Both the position numbers and the translations under genes were made by a program. From a bacterium (GTDB taxonomy: Bacteria > Patescibacteriota > Microgenomatia > Levybacterales > UBA12049): a stretch of 46,005 bases of DNA. Positions 1 through 10,025 of the stretch are shown piece by piece (the stretch's first letter is position 1; every line of letters starts with the position of its first letter). The stretch covers positions 198,519-244,523 of the forward strand of contig JAKALS010000001.1 in the NCBI GenBank assembly GCA_021813145.1, in the 5' to 3' direction. Below the pieces are notes generated by a model. That model ran no database searches. It had not been told where the DNA came from and worked only from the letters and a program-made list of their open reading frames with translations.

Positions 1-242
1 GAAGTGTCTCCGATTAATGCGGTAAAATCGCCTATTAGAAATGTTACGTTATGGCCTGATTTTGCAAATTCGCCGAGTTTCCTAAGCCCTACGGTATGTC
101 CCAGGTGAATTTTTGTGGCTGTAGGGTCGATCCCCATGTAGATGTTGAGTTTTTTTCCAGATTCGAGAAGTTTTTCAAGGGCAACCTTTTGAGGAATAAT
201 GTTTGCCACCCCTCTTGTAACAAGTTCTTCGATATCGTGCAT
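1..242 (-). CDS. tyrS: Tyrosyl-tRNA synthetase, N-terminal part (runs off window start)
   Basis: Reverse-strand translation MHDIEELVTRGVANIIPQKVALEKLLESGKKLNIYMGIDPTATKIHLGHTVGLRKLGEFAKSGHNVTFLIGDFTALIGDTS has the class I HIGH-like (HLGH) motif and the TyrRS GDFTALIGD block. Confidence 0.92.
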   Translation of the reverse strand, partial: MHDIEELVTRGVANIIPQKVALEKLLESGKKLNIYMGIDPTATKIHLGHTVGLRKLGEFAKSGHNVTFLIGDFTALIGDT

Positions 243-317
243 AAACCGAGTATAACATACAGAATTTCTAATTTCTAATTTTTAAAAATTGAAAGGATTT
301 GTTATACTTAGTAGGTT

Positions 318-2681
318 ATGGACTACGGTAGACGCAGAAGCAGGCGCCAAAGGTATTCTTTGGATGCAAAACGGATGCTTCTCTTAAGTAAACTTACCAA
401 ATACGCATTCTTCGGCCTCATAGCTTTCATAATTATAACTGCAGTTCTTTTCGTATGGTACGGAAGGGATCTTCCGGCTCCGGGTCAGCTTATTGCCGCA
501 CAAAAATCCGATTCGACAAGAATCTATGACAAAAACGGAGTCCTTCTTTATTCTTTATACCAAGATCAGAACAGGATTTACGTAAAGCTTGACGGAATTC
601 CCAAATATCTTCAGGAGGCAACGATCTCCGTAGAAGACAAGAATTTTTATAATAATTCGGGCTTTTCCGTTACGGGTTATTTAAGGGCTTTTAGAGACCT
701 CATTCTTTACAGAAGAATTACCGGAGGAGGTTCGACTCTTACCCAGCAGCTCGTAAAAAATGTGCTTTTGGGGAACCAGCAGACAATTCCAAGAAAAATA
801 AAAGAACTTATACTTTCTATTCAGGTAGATAAAAAATATTCCAAGAATCAGATTTTGGAAATGTATTTAAACGATGTTCCCTATGGCGGTTCCGCGGTAG
901 GCGTAGAGGCGGCCTCGGAGCAGTACTTTAATGAGAATGTAAAAGACCTCGATTTGGCTCAATGCGCACTTTTAGCAGGTTTGCCTCAAAGTCCTACAGC
1001 ATATTCACCTTTTTCGGGAAATAAATATTATATAGCACGTTCCCAGGAGGTTTTGGATGCAATGGTAAGAGACGGAGATATTACTCAGGCCCAGGAGGAC
1101 TCTGCCATTAAAGAGATTAAATTTATGCAGTTTTCTCAAAATACCGCAGGGATAAAAGCTCCCCATTTTGTATTTTACGTGAAACAATTATTAGTAAATC
1201 AGTTTGGCGAGCAAATGGTTGATAACGGGGGACTCCAGGTTAAGACGACACTTGATTATAATATCGAACAGAAAGCGGAACAGGTGGTAAAAGCTGAAGT
1301 TGATAAAGACAAAAGCGAATTCCATCTTACTAACGGTGCGGCTATGGTTACGGACCCGAAAACGGGGGCAATTCTTGCCATGGTCGGTAGCGAAGATTAT
1401 TTTGATACTCAAAACGACGGAAATTTTAATGCGGCACTTGCTTTCCGTCAACCGGGCTCTTCGTTAAAGCCTATTACTTATGCAGTCGGACTATCGAGGG
1501 GTTATACGGCATCGAGTTTGTTTATGGATGTTCCTATAAATTTTAAAGCCAACGATCAGGAAAAGGACTATATACCGGTAAATTATGACGGTAAATACAG
1601 AGGACCTATTCAAATGAGATTTGCTCTTGCAAATTCCATAAATGTTCCTGCTGTAGAAATGCTTGCTGACGTAGGGATTAAAAATGTGATGCAACAAGCA
1701 TATAATATGGGGATTGAAAACTGGCAGCCTACGCAAGCCAATATAAACGATGTGGGGTATTCACTGGTTTTGGGAGGAAGGGACGTAAGACTTATTGACG
1801 AAATGCAGGCCTACGGAGTCTTTGCAAACGAGGGCCTCAAACAGCCACTTTACTCAATTTCCGAGGTAGACGATGCGAACGGAAAGGTTCTGTACAAATA
1901 TAATCCGCCTTCTCCCCAAAGAGAGCTTTCGGCCGAGGTTTCTTTTATAATTTCCCATATACTTTTGGATAATAATGCAAGGTCAATGGAATTTGGCCCG
2001 TATTCCCAGTTGGTGGTAGCAGGACATCCCAGCGTATCAGTGAAAACGGGTACGACAAACGACATAAGGGATAACTGGACGGTCGGATATACGCCTTCTT
2101 ATGTCGTGGGAGTATGGGTCGGAAATAACGATAACTCTCCCATGGCAAAAGTTTCCTCGGGAATTACGGGAGCTGCTCCAATTTGGAATCAGATAATGAG
2201 CTATGTATTAAAGGGAAAGCCGGATGAACCGCCTCAAAAACCGGATGATGTAATAGCAATGCAAATAGACGCTTACGGAGGAGGTCTTCCTGTTCCCGGC
2301 CAACCGACGAGGAGCGAATATTACATACAGGGAACACAACCTACGGGACCCTCACCTATTTATCAGAATCTTAAGATTTCAAAGCATCAGCCGGATAAGC
2401 TTGCAAACTCCAACGAAATAGCCGCAGGAGACTATACCACAAAAAGTTATATTGTATTTAAAATGAACGATCCTATCTCTACAGATGGAAAGAACAGATG
2501 GCAGGATGGAATAAATGCATGGATACAAAAAACTTATGCCGCCGACCACCCCGAGTACTACCCGCCCACTCAGGTTTCCGATTATTCTTATGGAGGTTCG
2601 AATAATAATCCTTCCCCTACTCCAGCACAAAGCCCAAGCGCCTCAATGACACCTCTTCCTTCTGGAGTCCTTAATCCCTGA
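318..2681 (+). CDS. Bifunctional penicillin-binding protein 1A family (GT51 transglycosylase plus transpeptidase)
   Basis: N-terminal TM; GT51 motifs EDKNFYNNSGFS and GGGSTLTQQLVKN; transpeptidase SSLKP, SIN and KTGTT motifs. Confidence 0.95.
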   Translation: MDYGRRRSRRQRYSLDAKRMLLLSKLTKYAFFGLIAFIIITAVLFVWYGRDLPAPGQLIAAQKSDSTRIYDKNGVLLYSLYQDQNRIYVKLDGIPKYLQEATISVEDKNFYNNSGFSVTGYLRAFRDLILYRRITGGGSTLTQQLVKNVLLGNQQTIPRKIKELILSIQVDKKYSKNQILEMYLNDVPYGGSAVGVEAASEQYFNENVKDLDLAQCALLAGLPQSPTAYSPFSGNKYYIARSQEVLDAMVRDGDITQAQEDSAIKEIKFMQFSQNTAGIKAPHFVFYVKQLLVNQFGEQMVDNGGLQVKTTLDYNIEQKAEQVVKAEVDKDKSEFHLTNGAAMVTDPKTGAILAMVGSEDYFDTQNDGNFNAALAFRQPGSSLKPITYAVGLSRGYTASSLFMDVPINFKANDQEKDYIPVNYDGKYRGPIQMRFALANSINVPAVEMLADVGIKNVMQQAYNMGIENWQPTQANINDVGYSLVLGGRDVRLIDEMQAYGVFANEGLKQPLYSISEVDDANGKVLYKYNPPSPQRELSAEVSFIISHILLDNNARSMEFGPYSQLVVAGHPSVSVKTGTTNDIRDNWTVGYTPSYVVGVWVGNNDNSPMAKVSSGITGAAPIWNQIMSYVLKGKPDEPPQKPDDVIAMQIDAYGGGLPVPGQPTRSEYYIQGTQPTGPSPIYQNLKISKHQPDKLANSNEIAAGDYTTKSYIVFKMNDPISTDGKNRWQDGINAWIQKTYAADHPEYYPPTQVSDYSYGGSNNNPSPTPAQSPSASMTPLPSGVLNP

Positions 2682-2723
2682 GTATTTAGTATTAGTTATT
2701 AAGCCCCATGAAATTATTAGCAG

Positions 2724-4673
2724 CTATTTTATTGTGGCTTTGAATTTTTCCCTGAGACTGGTAAGTATTTTTTTTCTTACCGAAGATACCTCATTTGAAC
2801 TTAAATTTTTTTCTGGATTCAGATAAGTTATCCTGAACGATCTGGAGTTTTCAAACTGGTCAAATAAATATACGTCTGCAACAAGAACGCTTTGTGCTTT
2901 TATTTCATTTATTATATTTTCCGTTTTTACTTCATTGCCTGCAACTAAAGATATATCCTCCACAACGGGCGGATATTTGCTAATGGGTTTATAGGTTTTT
3001 TTTAAATTTGCGTATTTGAGGATAATAGTGAAGTCTATTTCAAAATCTACAAGGTCTGTGTTTAAGACCTCTATTTCACCCAGATATTCTTTTCCGATAT
3101 AAAGCGATGACCCTAACCCTCCCCTTTCGGATTCTTTAAAATTCAGATCTGATATCCCGAAATCTTTAATTAATTGTTCAACTATTCCCTTAATTTCATA
3201 AAAAGAGGCATTTTGTTTTTTAATTATACCCGCCAACATAAGCTTTTCTTCCGGCAGCCTGTTTTCTTTCTTAAGATATACTTTGGAAAGCTCAAAAATT
3301 TTAATTTCCTGTCTTTTTTTATTTTCCGATGCGACTTTCAAAAGACTCGGAACAAGGGTTCTTCTCATAAAAACAAACTCTTCCGATAGTGGATTTTCTA
3401 TTTCTACGGCCCCCTCTTCGGGCCCTTCCAAAAGATCTCCCGGAACCATAGAGTATGTATAGCATTCCGTAAATCCCCAATACTTCATTGCTTTCCTTGC
3501 TCTTTTTTCCCAATAGAATTCGTTTATATACGACTTAGGTCCAAAATTATTGGGAAGAGGCGGCAAAAGTTGGGGAATATTTCCATAGCCGTAAATTCTT
3601 GCCACTTCTTCGGCAATATCTTCCCCTACTTCGATATCGCCGGACCGAAACGACGGAACGTTCACTTTAAGAATGTTATTTTCTACAATGTTCTCAAAAC
3701 CTAAGCCTTTAAGTATTTCCGAAGATTTTTTAGCAGGTATCTCTACGCCTATTATCTTATTAATTTTTTCTTGGGAAACAGTTACGGTTTTTTCTTTTAA
3801 TTTATTGGGATATATGTCTATAATTTCCGATAGAACTGTTCCCTGCGCAAATTCTTTATAAAGTTTTATTCCGTATAGAAGTGCCTCATAAGACAGTTCA
3901 CTGTCAAGACCTTTTTCATTTAAAACTGCGGCTTCGGTCCGTATTCCAAGAGACATAGAGGCTTTCCGTATATGATTTTTTTCATTGTTATCTATGAAGA
4001 ATAGTATTCTTTTTGTATTTCCATTAACTACGCTGTTTTCAAGACCCATTATCCCCAATAGATCAACTATCGTATTTTTATCGTTAACCGCAACAATTTC
4101 TCCCCCCTGAAGCATATGCTCTTTATTATCGAGTGTCCGTATTTCCTCACCTTTTTGAGCCTCCCTTATTATAAGAAGTTTTGTAGAAAGACGGTCGTAA
4201 TCGAAAATATGTGAAGGGTGGCCCAGGGTTCTCATGACATAGTTTGTAATGTCGATAAGATTGTTGAGGCTCCTGATTCCCGAATTTTCAAGCCTTTCTT
4301 TAATAAAATTAGGTGAGTCTTTTATTCTTACATCCATTACAACGGCGCATATTCTGTTTACCAACCGGGGGTCATTTTTAATTGTTATAAAATCCGCTTT
4401 TTGTCCTTTTTCTGCCTGTAATTTTAGTGGAATAAACCGGGCCTCTACTCCCCGTTGGTTTAGCACTGTCGAAGCTTCTCGTGCCAAGCCGGTTACAGAC
4501 ATCAAATCGGGTCTGTTGGTTGTTACTTCTATATCGTAAATAAAATCATCTTTATATTTTTCAAGCCGTTCCACCGAAACGCTTGTTTCGGATAATACTT
4601 CCTCAATTTTTTGAGGAGTGGCTTTAGTTTTGAGATAATCCCTAAGCCAGCTGTCTAAAATTTTTATATTCAT
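2724..4673 (-). CDS. pheT: Phenylalanyl-tRNA synthetase beta subunit, short form (649 aa)
   Basis: VTTNRPDLMSVTGLARE, B3/B4-like region and C-terminal FDX-ACB-like domain; adjacent to pheS. The N-terminal EMAP-type tRNA-binding domain appears absent. Confidence 0.93.
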   Translation of the reverse strand: MNIKILDSWLRDYLKTKATPQKIEEVLSETSVSVERLEKYKDDFIYDIEVTTNRPDLMSVTGLAREASTVLNQRGVEARFIPLKLQAEKGQKADFITIKNDPRLVNRICAVVMDVRIKDSPNFIKERLENSGIRSLNNLIDITNYVMRTLGHPSHIFDYDRLSTKLLIIREAQKGEEIRTLDNKEHMLQGGEIVAVNDKNTIVDLLGIMGLENSVVNGNTKRILFFIDNNEKNHIRKASMSLGIRTEAAVLNEKGLDSELSYEALLYGIKLYKEFAQGTVLSEIIDIYPNKLKEKTVTVSQEKINKIIGVEIPAKKSSEILKGLGFENIVENNILKVNVPSFRSGDIEVGEDIAEEVARIYGYGNIPQLLPPLPNNFGPKSYINEFYWEKRARKAMKYWGFTECYTYSMVPGDLLEGPEEGAVEIENPLSEEFVFMRRTLVPSLLKVASENKKRQEIKIFELSKVYLKKENRLPEEKLMLAGIIKKQNASFYEIKGIVEQLIKDFGISDLNFKESERGGLGSSLYIGKEYLGEIEVLNTDLVDFEIDFTIILKYANLKKTYKPISKYPPVVEDISLVAGNEVKTENIINEIKAQSVLVADVYLFDQFENSRSFRITYLNPEKNLSSNEVSSVRKKILTSLREKFKATIK

Positions 4674-4695
4674 ACAAACTACTAACTCTTAACAC

Positions 4696-5754
4696 TTAGA
4701 ATTGTTCAAGAAAATCCAGATTATTTGAATACAGGAGTCTAAGATCGTCAATTTCTAAGCCTTCCCTCATCATAAGTACTCTTTCTACTCCCCATCCCGA
4801 TGCAAAGCCTCTATATTTTTCTGGGTCTATTCCGGACATTTTTAAAACGTTCGGATGCACCATTCCTGCTCCCCCCATTTCAAGCCAGCCTTCTTTACAA
4901 AGCTTACAGCCCTTGCCGTTGCATACACCGCATGTAACGTCTACTTCAAAAGACGGCTCGGTAAATTGAAAATGATAGGGTCTTATCCTGGTTTTCCGGT
5001 TTTGTCCAAAATAAGATTTGGCAAAATAATCGAGGACGCCCTTAAGATGCGAAATAGAAATATTTTTATCTATTACAAGAGTTTCAAATTGATGAAACAT
5101 AGGAGTGTGTGAAATATCCGATTGCCTCCTGTAGCATTTAGCAACATTAAGCATCCTGATCGAGACTTCTTCGCCTTTATTTTCAGTTATTAGTGCTTTT
5201 TGCATTTCTCTTATCTGACCGGAAGAAGTGTGTGGCGTTAAAAGCATGGCTCCTTTTTGAGGATCCTTCTCTCCCTTAATAAAAAACGTTTCCCAGTCAT
5301 CTCTTGCCGGATGTCCTTGTGGAAAATTTAAAGCTTCAAATGCAAACCAGTCCCATTCCACTTCTGGATACGTTACTCTTGTAAATCCAATTTTTTCAAA
5401 AATTCCGCTTATCTCCTCTATAGCTTGGGTTACAAGATGTTCGTGTCCTAGGGGTGGTAAAATTCCCGGGTTTGTAACATCTATTTTTTGCCTTAATACA
5501 GTTTTTGTTTTATGTTTTAAGTTTTCCTGGCGCAGTTTTATGGCGTCTTCTATCGCATCTTTAACTTCATTTGCCAGCATTCCTACTTCTTTTCTCTTTT
5601 CCGGAGGCACTTTTGTTATTTCTTTTATCAAGAGTGTTAATTTCCCGCTTTTTCCTAAGAATTGAAGTTTTATCTCTTCGAGATTTTTTAAATCTTCGGC
5701 TTCCAGTATAAAAGAAAGCGCTGTATTTTTAATGCTTATCAGTTCTTCTTCCAT
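4696..5754 (-). CDS. pheS: Phenylalanyl-tRNA synthetase alpha subunit (ORF track extends to 5784; start at MEEELISIK preferred)
   Basis: FKLQFLGKSGKLT-like N-terminus, LTPHTSSGQIREM, FHQFETLVID and GWGVERVLMMREG motifs. Confidence 0.94.
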   Translation of the reverse strand: MEEELISIKNTALSFILEAEDLKNLEEIKLQFLGKSGKLTLLIKEITKVPPEKRKEVGMLANEVKDAIEDAIKLRQENLKHKTKTVLRQKIDVTNPGILPPLGHEHLVTQAIEEISGIFEKIGFTRVTYPEVEWDWFAFEALNFPQGHPARDDWETFFIKGEKDPQKGAMLLTPHTSSGQIREMQKALITENKGEEVSIRMLNVAKCYRRQSDISHTPMFHQFETLVIDKNISISHLKGVLDYFAKSYFGQNRKTRIRPYHFQFTEPSFEVDVTCGVCNGKGCKLCKEGWLEMGGAGMVHPNVLKMSGIDPEKYRGFASGWGVERVLMMREGLEIDDLRLLYSNNLDFLEQF

Positions 5755-5865
5755 ATGTTTTAAGGATAGCATAACTTGCCTCAATTTTCATCTTATATCT
5801 TGTTATTTTCTTACACTAATTTATTTGCTTTTATACATACAAAGACAATAATATAGGATTGAATT

Positions 5866-6975
5866 ATGGAAAAAGAACCGAGGATAGAAAAACTTTCCCG
5901 AAACGGTAAAAAGTTTTATTTCGGAAGCCAAATATGGAATGCGACCTGGGAGCCCACGGGGCCTAAACCTAATTGGAGAGTTAAAGAAGAGCCAGGATCC
6001 CAAAAAGAAACAACAAAAACCGGAAAAACTCAGAAAAAGTGGAAGCCCACACTCGAAGTCGATATAAAAGGACCTTTAGTTGAAGATATATTTTTTCTGA
6101 AAGAAGATGCGCAAGAACCTCCGAAACAAGAAACTCGAGTTCGTCAAAGACCGCGGAAACCGGAAAGACAAGAGACAATTATACATAAACTTCAAGAAGA
6201 GGAAGCAGTAAAGCCGGGCGTAAAACCTCGCAAGACTGGTGTGGCTTTGGAGAAAAAAACTACTTCGAAGCCAATTATTACTCCAAGAACGGTATTTGCT
6301 CTCGGTCCGGATAACGGCTTAAAGACAGTGCAAAAAGTTCTTCCAATGGCTGATGCTAAAGCGGTAACAAATCCTCAGGCATTACTTGTTGGGGTTGTTG
6401 AAGAAAAGGTACGATTAAGTTCGGAGGCCAAAAGAATCGCTCTTGCCGCAGCAGAACTTTATATAAACAAAAAAACAGAAAAAATCCGCTTTTCTGCAAA
6501 GGACCCATTAGAAGCCTTAGAAATGAAAAAGTTTTTAAGAATTTTTCATCCCGATTCGCAGATACCGGATTCAGCAATAGAAATTGTAGAAAAGCCGGAA
6601 GGTCTTAATAATGAAGAATCTATAAAACAAGCGGTAAAGGCAATTGAGGGAGAAACGGAGTTTTTAGTTCTAAGAAATCAAGTAGCTAGGGCAGAATTAG
6701 TTTCAGACATTTCCGGAGAAAATAATCTTGTATCTGCAGCAGAAGATATTCTTCAGTACAGAGTAAGAAGAAAAAAAGAAGAAATGTTGTATGAGATGAA
6801 TGTAAATTATTTAAGATTGAACAGCGATTATACTTGGTCTTTGCGAAATTGGTGGAGCTATATTAAAGAATGGCAGAAAAAAGTAAGACTTGATACAAGA
6901 ATGAATAAGACTGAGATCAGTTTTTCCAGAGCAAGTAAATGGATAAAAAGAGGAATTAAACATATAAGACTTTAA
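5866..6975 (+). CDS. Hypothetical protein with degenerate DUF218/YdcF-like C-terminal half
   Basis: The C-terminal region (LSSEAKRIALAAAELYINKKTEKIRFSAKDPLEALEMKKFLRIFHPDSQIPDSAIEI) parallels the adjacent ORF at 7008-7637 but lacks its SGG/SEAE-type motifs. Confidence 0.6.
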   Translation: MEKEPRIEKLSRNGKKFYFGSQIWNATWEPTGPKPNWRVKEEPGSQKETTKTGKTQKKWKPTLEVDIKGPLVEDIFFLKEDAQEPPKQETRVRQRPRKPERQETIIHKLQEEEAVKPGVKPRKTGVALEKKTTSKPIITPRTVFALGPDNGLKTVQKVLPMADAKAVTNPQALLVGVVEEKVRLSSEAKRIALAAAELYINKKTEKIRFSAKDPLEALEMKKFLRIFHPDSQIPDSAIEIVEKPEGLNNEESIKQAVKAIEGETEFLVLRNQVARAELVSDISGENNLVSAAEDILQYRVRRKKEEMLYEMNVNYLRLNSDYTWSLRNWWSYIKEWQKKVRLDTRMNKTEISFSRASKWIKRGIKHIRL

Positions 6976-7007
6976 TTAAGCTTCTTCTCATGTTAAATTG
7001 GTAATAT

Positions 7008-7637
7008 ATGCCAATGTCTGCAAAACACTCACTCGATTCGGTAGTAGCTCTAGGAAAAAACTGGGAATTCCCCGTTTACGGTAAGAGAATTTCATTGAGT
7101 CTTGAATCTAAAATAACTGCTTTGGCCGCAGCAGAACTTTTTATACGGGGAGATACTAATTCTATAATCTTTTCGGGAGGAAAAACTGCCGGAGATGACG
7201 CAAAAGGGGTGCCCTATCCTTCAGAGGCCGAGGAGATGAAAAGATTTATGAGAATTTTTTTTCATAAAAACGAAATTTCCGACAAAGCTATTATCCTGGA
7301 AGAATTCTCGATAGATACCGCGGGAAATGCCGAAGAGGTATTTAAAATAGTTAATAACAAAAAGCTTAAAAAAATCGGTCTTCTGACCGTCGGCTTTCAT
7401 CTCCCGAGAGCAAAAGAGATATTTAAAAATCACGGAGTTAAAATACAAAAATTTTTTTCATCCGAGGAAATACTAAAAAACAAGAATCCTTACTATGACA
7501 GGCTTTTATCCGATTATTACTGGTCATCCAAATATTTTACGGAAGTCTTAAAAGAAACAGTAGGACTGGGTCTTGTCCACACAATAGATCCCAAAGGCCA
7601 GATTGTAAGAAAAATAACGGAGAAAACAAGAGGTTAA
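7008..7637 (+). CDS. YdcF/DUF218-like protein
   Basis: IIFSGGKTAGDDAKGVPYPSEAEEMKRFM, followed by TAGNAEEVFKIV and LLTVGFHLPRAKEIF, resembling the DUF218 pattern SGG...SEA..M...NT.EN...TS..H..RA... Confidence 0.7.
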   Translation: MPMSAKHSLDSVVALGKNWEFPVYGKRISLSLESKITALAAAELFIRGDTNSIIFSGGKTAGDDAKGVPYPSEAEEMKRFMRIFFHKNEISDKAIILEEFSIDTAGNAEEVFKIVNNKKLKKIGLLTVGFHLPRAKEIFKNHGVKIQKFFSSEEILKNKNPYYDRLLSDYYWSSKYFTEVLKETVGLGLVHTIDPKGQIVRKITEKTRG

Positions 7638-7981
7638 GCTTTTACGTTTTTTACGATTTTTTGGAAGGTTTCAGGGTCGTTGAGAATAATATCTGCAAGA
7701 ATTTTTCTGTCCAGTTCTATTTTTGATTTTTTGAATCCGTTGATTAATTTACCGTATGAAGTTCCTTCTTTTTTAGCTGCTTCGCCTATTCTTGTTATCC
7801 AAAGAGCTCTTATGTCTCTTTTTCTCAATTTTCTGCCATGAAAAGCGTAGGCGTCTGCGTGTAGAGATGCTTCTTTAGCTACCTTTACAAGTTTTGATTT
7901 TGTAGCCCTGTATCCTTTTGTTCTCGATAAAAGTTTATTGTGTTTCCTTTTGGAAACTACGCCTCTTTTTACTCTTGCCAT
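7634..7981 (-). CDS. rplT: 50S ribosomal protein L20
   Basis: MARVKRGVVSKRKHNKLLSRTKGYRATKSKLVKVAKEA...HGRKLRKRDIRALWITRI; canonical L20. Confidence 0.97.
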   Translation of the reverse strand: MARVKRGVVSKRKHNKLLSRTKGYRATKSKLVKVAKEASLHADAYAFHGRKLRKRDIRALWITRIGEAAKKEGTSYGKLINGFKKSKIELDRKILADIILNDPETFQKIVKNVKA

Positions 7982-8178
7982 TATATTTCTCCTAACATAT
8001 GTTTAATTTTTTTTGCGAATTGTCCTTCCAAAGTCCCCTCCACTTTTTGTCTTCTTAATCTTGATTTTGATTTATTCATCTTAAGATGGCTTTTATATTG
8101 ATGAGAAAACAAAACCTTTCCGGTTTTTGTAACCTTAAATCTTTTTGCTACCGATTTCTTAATCTTTTGCTTTGGCAT
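7981..8178 (-). CDS. rpmI: 50S ribosomal protein L35
   Basis: MPKQKIKKSVAKRFKVTKTGKVLFSHQYKSHLKMNKSKSRLRRQK; position between infC and rplT. Confidence 0.93.
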   Translation of the reverse strand: MPKQKIKKSVAKRFKVTKTGKVLFSHQYKSHLKMNKSKSRLRRQKVEGTLEGQFAKKIKHMLGEI

Positions 8179-8216
8179 ACTTTGTAATTTATAATTTACT
8201 ATTGATTATTTATTAT

Positions 8217-8783
8217 TTATTCAGGTTCGCTCTTTACTTCCCTGTGTTTTTCCGGAGAGATTAAACATATAAGCTTTCTTCCCTCCAAGTGCCTTTCCCT
8301 TTCTACTTTAGAAACATTTTCCAAATCTTTTAACACCTTATCTAGAATCTGGTGGCCGAATTCCGGATGGGCTATTTGTCTTCCCGAAAAATTTACTACC
8401 AGTCTTACCTTATCTCCGTCTTCCAAAAAATCCCGAGCTCTTTTAGTCATGACTCCTAAATCGTTGTCGCTCATAAAAGGCCCGAGTCTTACTTCTTTTG
8501 TTTCCGAAACCTTAGCCTTTTTCTTTTCTTCCCGTTTTTTCTTCTCTTCCTGATAAAGGAACTTTTTGAAGTCAATTATTTTTGCAACGGGGGGCTTTGC
8601 CATCGGAGCTATTTCTACCAAATCCAAACCCTCTTCCCTTGCTTTATTTATTGCCTCAAATTTGCTTAAAACTCCTATCTGCTTACCCTCGCCATCCAAA
8701 ACACGCAGAGTTGAAGCAAAGATTCGCTCGTTTGTCCTGTAAAATTTTCTATCGTCTTGTCTTTTCTTAAATTTTTTTATCAA
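8217..8783 (-). CDS. infC: Translation initiation factor IF-3
   Basis: RTNERI...VLDGEGKQIGVLSKFEAINKAREEGLDLVEIAPMAKPPVAKIIDF.KF; RQIAHPEFGHQILDKV. Confidence 0.97.
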   Translation of the reverse strand: MIKKFKKRQDDRKFYRTNERIFASTLRVLDGEGKQIGVLSKFEAINKAREEGLDLVEIAPMAKPPVAKIIDFKKFLYQEEKKKREEKKKAKVSETKEVRLGPFMSDNDLGVMTKRARDFLEDGDKVRLVVNFSGRQIAHPEFGHQILDKVLKDLENVSKVERERHLEGRKLICLISPEKHREVKSEPE

Positions 8784-9984
8784 TTTCTTGTTTTAATTTA
8801 TCCAGGAACTTTGAAATTTTAAGCGGTCCTAAATCTTTTCCTTCTCTCGTTCTTACGGAAACAGTTTTATTTTCTATTTCCTTCTTGCCTATTATACCTA
8901 AAAACGGCACTTTTTGTAAAGTAGCGTCTCTTATTTTTGCCTGAAGCCTTTCGGATCGGGTGTCCAACTCTGTTCTTATTCCCGAAGATTTAAATTCTGT
9001 CAATAGTTTTTGAGCATATTCATTCTGTCCGTCTGTTATCGGAAGTAACACTAATTGAACCGGGCTAAGCCAAAGCGGAAAAGCTCCCTGGAAGTGTTCA
9101 ATTATCATTCCCAAAAACCTTTCATAAGAACCGAATGTTGCCCGATGAAGCATTATGGGTCTTACTTTTTCGCCTTTTTCATTTATATAAGAAAGGTTAA
9201 ACCTTTCCGGCAGATTAAAATCGACCTGAATAGTCGATAGCTGCCATTCCTTACCAAGCGAATCTTTAACCATTAAGTCCATCTTCGGACCGTAAAAAGC
9301 GGCTTCTCCCTCTACTTTTTTATATTCTATTTTTAATTCCTTAAGGATCTCCTCCATTAAAGTCTGCATTTTTTCCCAGGTCTTTGCATCCCCCAAATAC
9401 TTTTCTTTATTCTTTGGATCCCATGCAGAAAGCCTTATCCAATACTTAAGCCCAAAGTCCTTAATCATCTGCCTGTTTACCTCCAAAGCCCTTCGAAATT
9501 CGTCTTTAACCTGATCCGGTCTTGCAAAAACATGCGAATCGTCCAGAGTAAGTCCTAAAACCCTTGTGAGTCCTTCCAGTTCTCCCGATTGCTCTGAGCG
9601 ATATTGGGTCGTGCTTTCGGCGTACCTTTGGGGCATATCTTTATACGAGAATTGTTTTCTGGCAAATAACTGTGTGTGATGGGGACAATTTGCAGGTTTT
9701 AGAATGTATTCCCTGCCCTTCGCTTTCATAACCGGGAACATATCATTTGAAAATTTCTCCAAGTGTCCGGATTTTTCATAAAGTTCTTTTCTGGCAATAT
9801 GAGGGATGGTTACAAATTCGTATCCCTGTTTTTCAAGAAGGTCTTCTATGTATCTTTGCAAAGTTCTTCTTAAAACGGTCCCTTTAGGAGTCAATAGCGG
9901 AAGACCCGAACCTACCAAGTCCGAAAATGTAAATAAGTCTTGTTCTTGCCCGATTTCCTGATGGCTTTTAATTTGCTTGTCCAT
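8767..9984 (-). CDS. thrS: Threonyl-tRNA synthetase, short form (405 aa, catalytic plus anticodon domains only)
   Basis: Class II core: LKPANCPHHTQLF, YRSEQSGELEGLTRVLGLTLDDSHVFARPDQ, LHRATFGSYERFLGMIIEHFQGAFPLWLSPVQ; no TGS/SAD domain before it. Overlaps infC by 17 nt. Confidence 0.94.
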   Translation of the reverse strand: MDKQIKSHQEIGQEQDLFTFSDLVGSGLPLLTPKGTVLRRTLQRYIEDLLEKQGYEFVTIPHIARKELYEKSGHLEKFSNDMFPVMKAKGREYILKPANCPHHTQLFARKQFSYKDMPQRYAESTTQYRSEQSGELEGLTRVLGLTLDDSHVFARPDQVKDEFRRALEVNRQMIKDFGLKYWIRLSAWDPKNKEKYLGDAKTWEKMQTLMEEILKELKIEYKKVEGEAAFYGPKMDLMVKDSLGKEWQLSTIQVDFNLPERFNLSYINEKGEKVRPIMLHRATFGSYERFLGMIIEHFQGAFPLWLSPVQLVLLPITDGQNEYAQKLLTEFKSSGIRTELDTRSERLQAKIRDATLQKVPFLGIIGKKEIENKTVSVRTREGKDLGPLKISKFLDKLKQEIDKKI

Positions 9985-10025
9985 TTAGCTTATTGTAGCA
10001 AGTTTACTGTCAATTTGAAAGTTAG

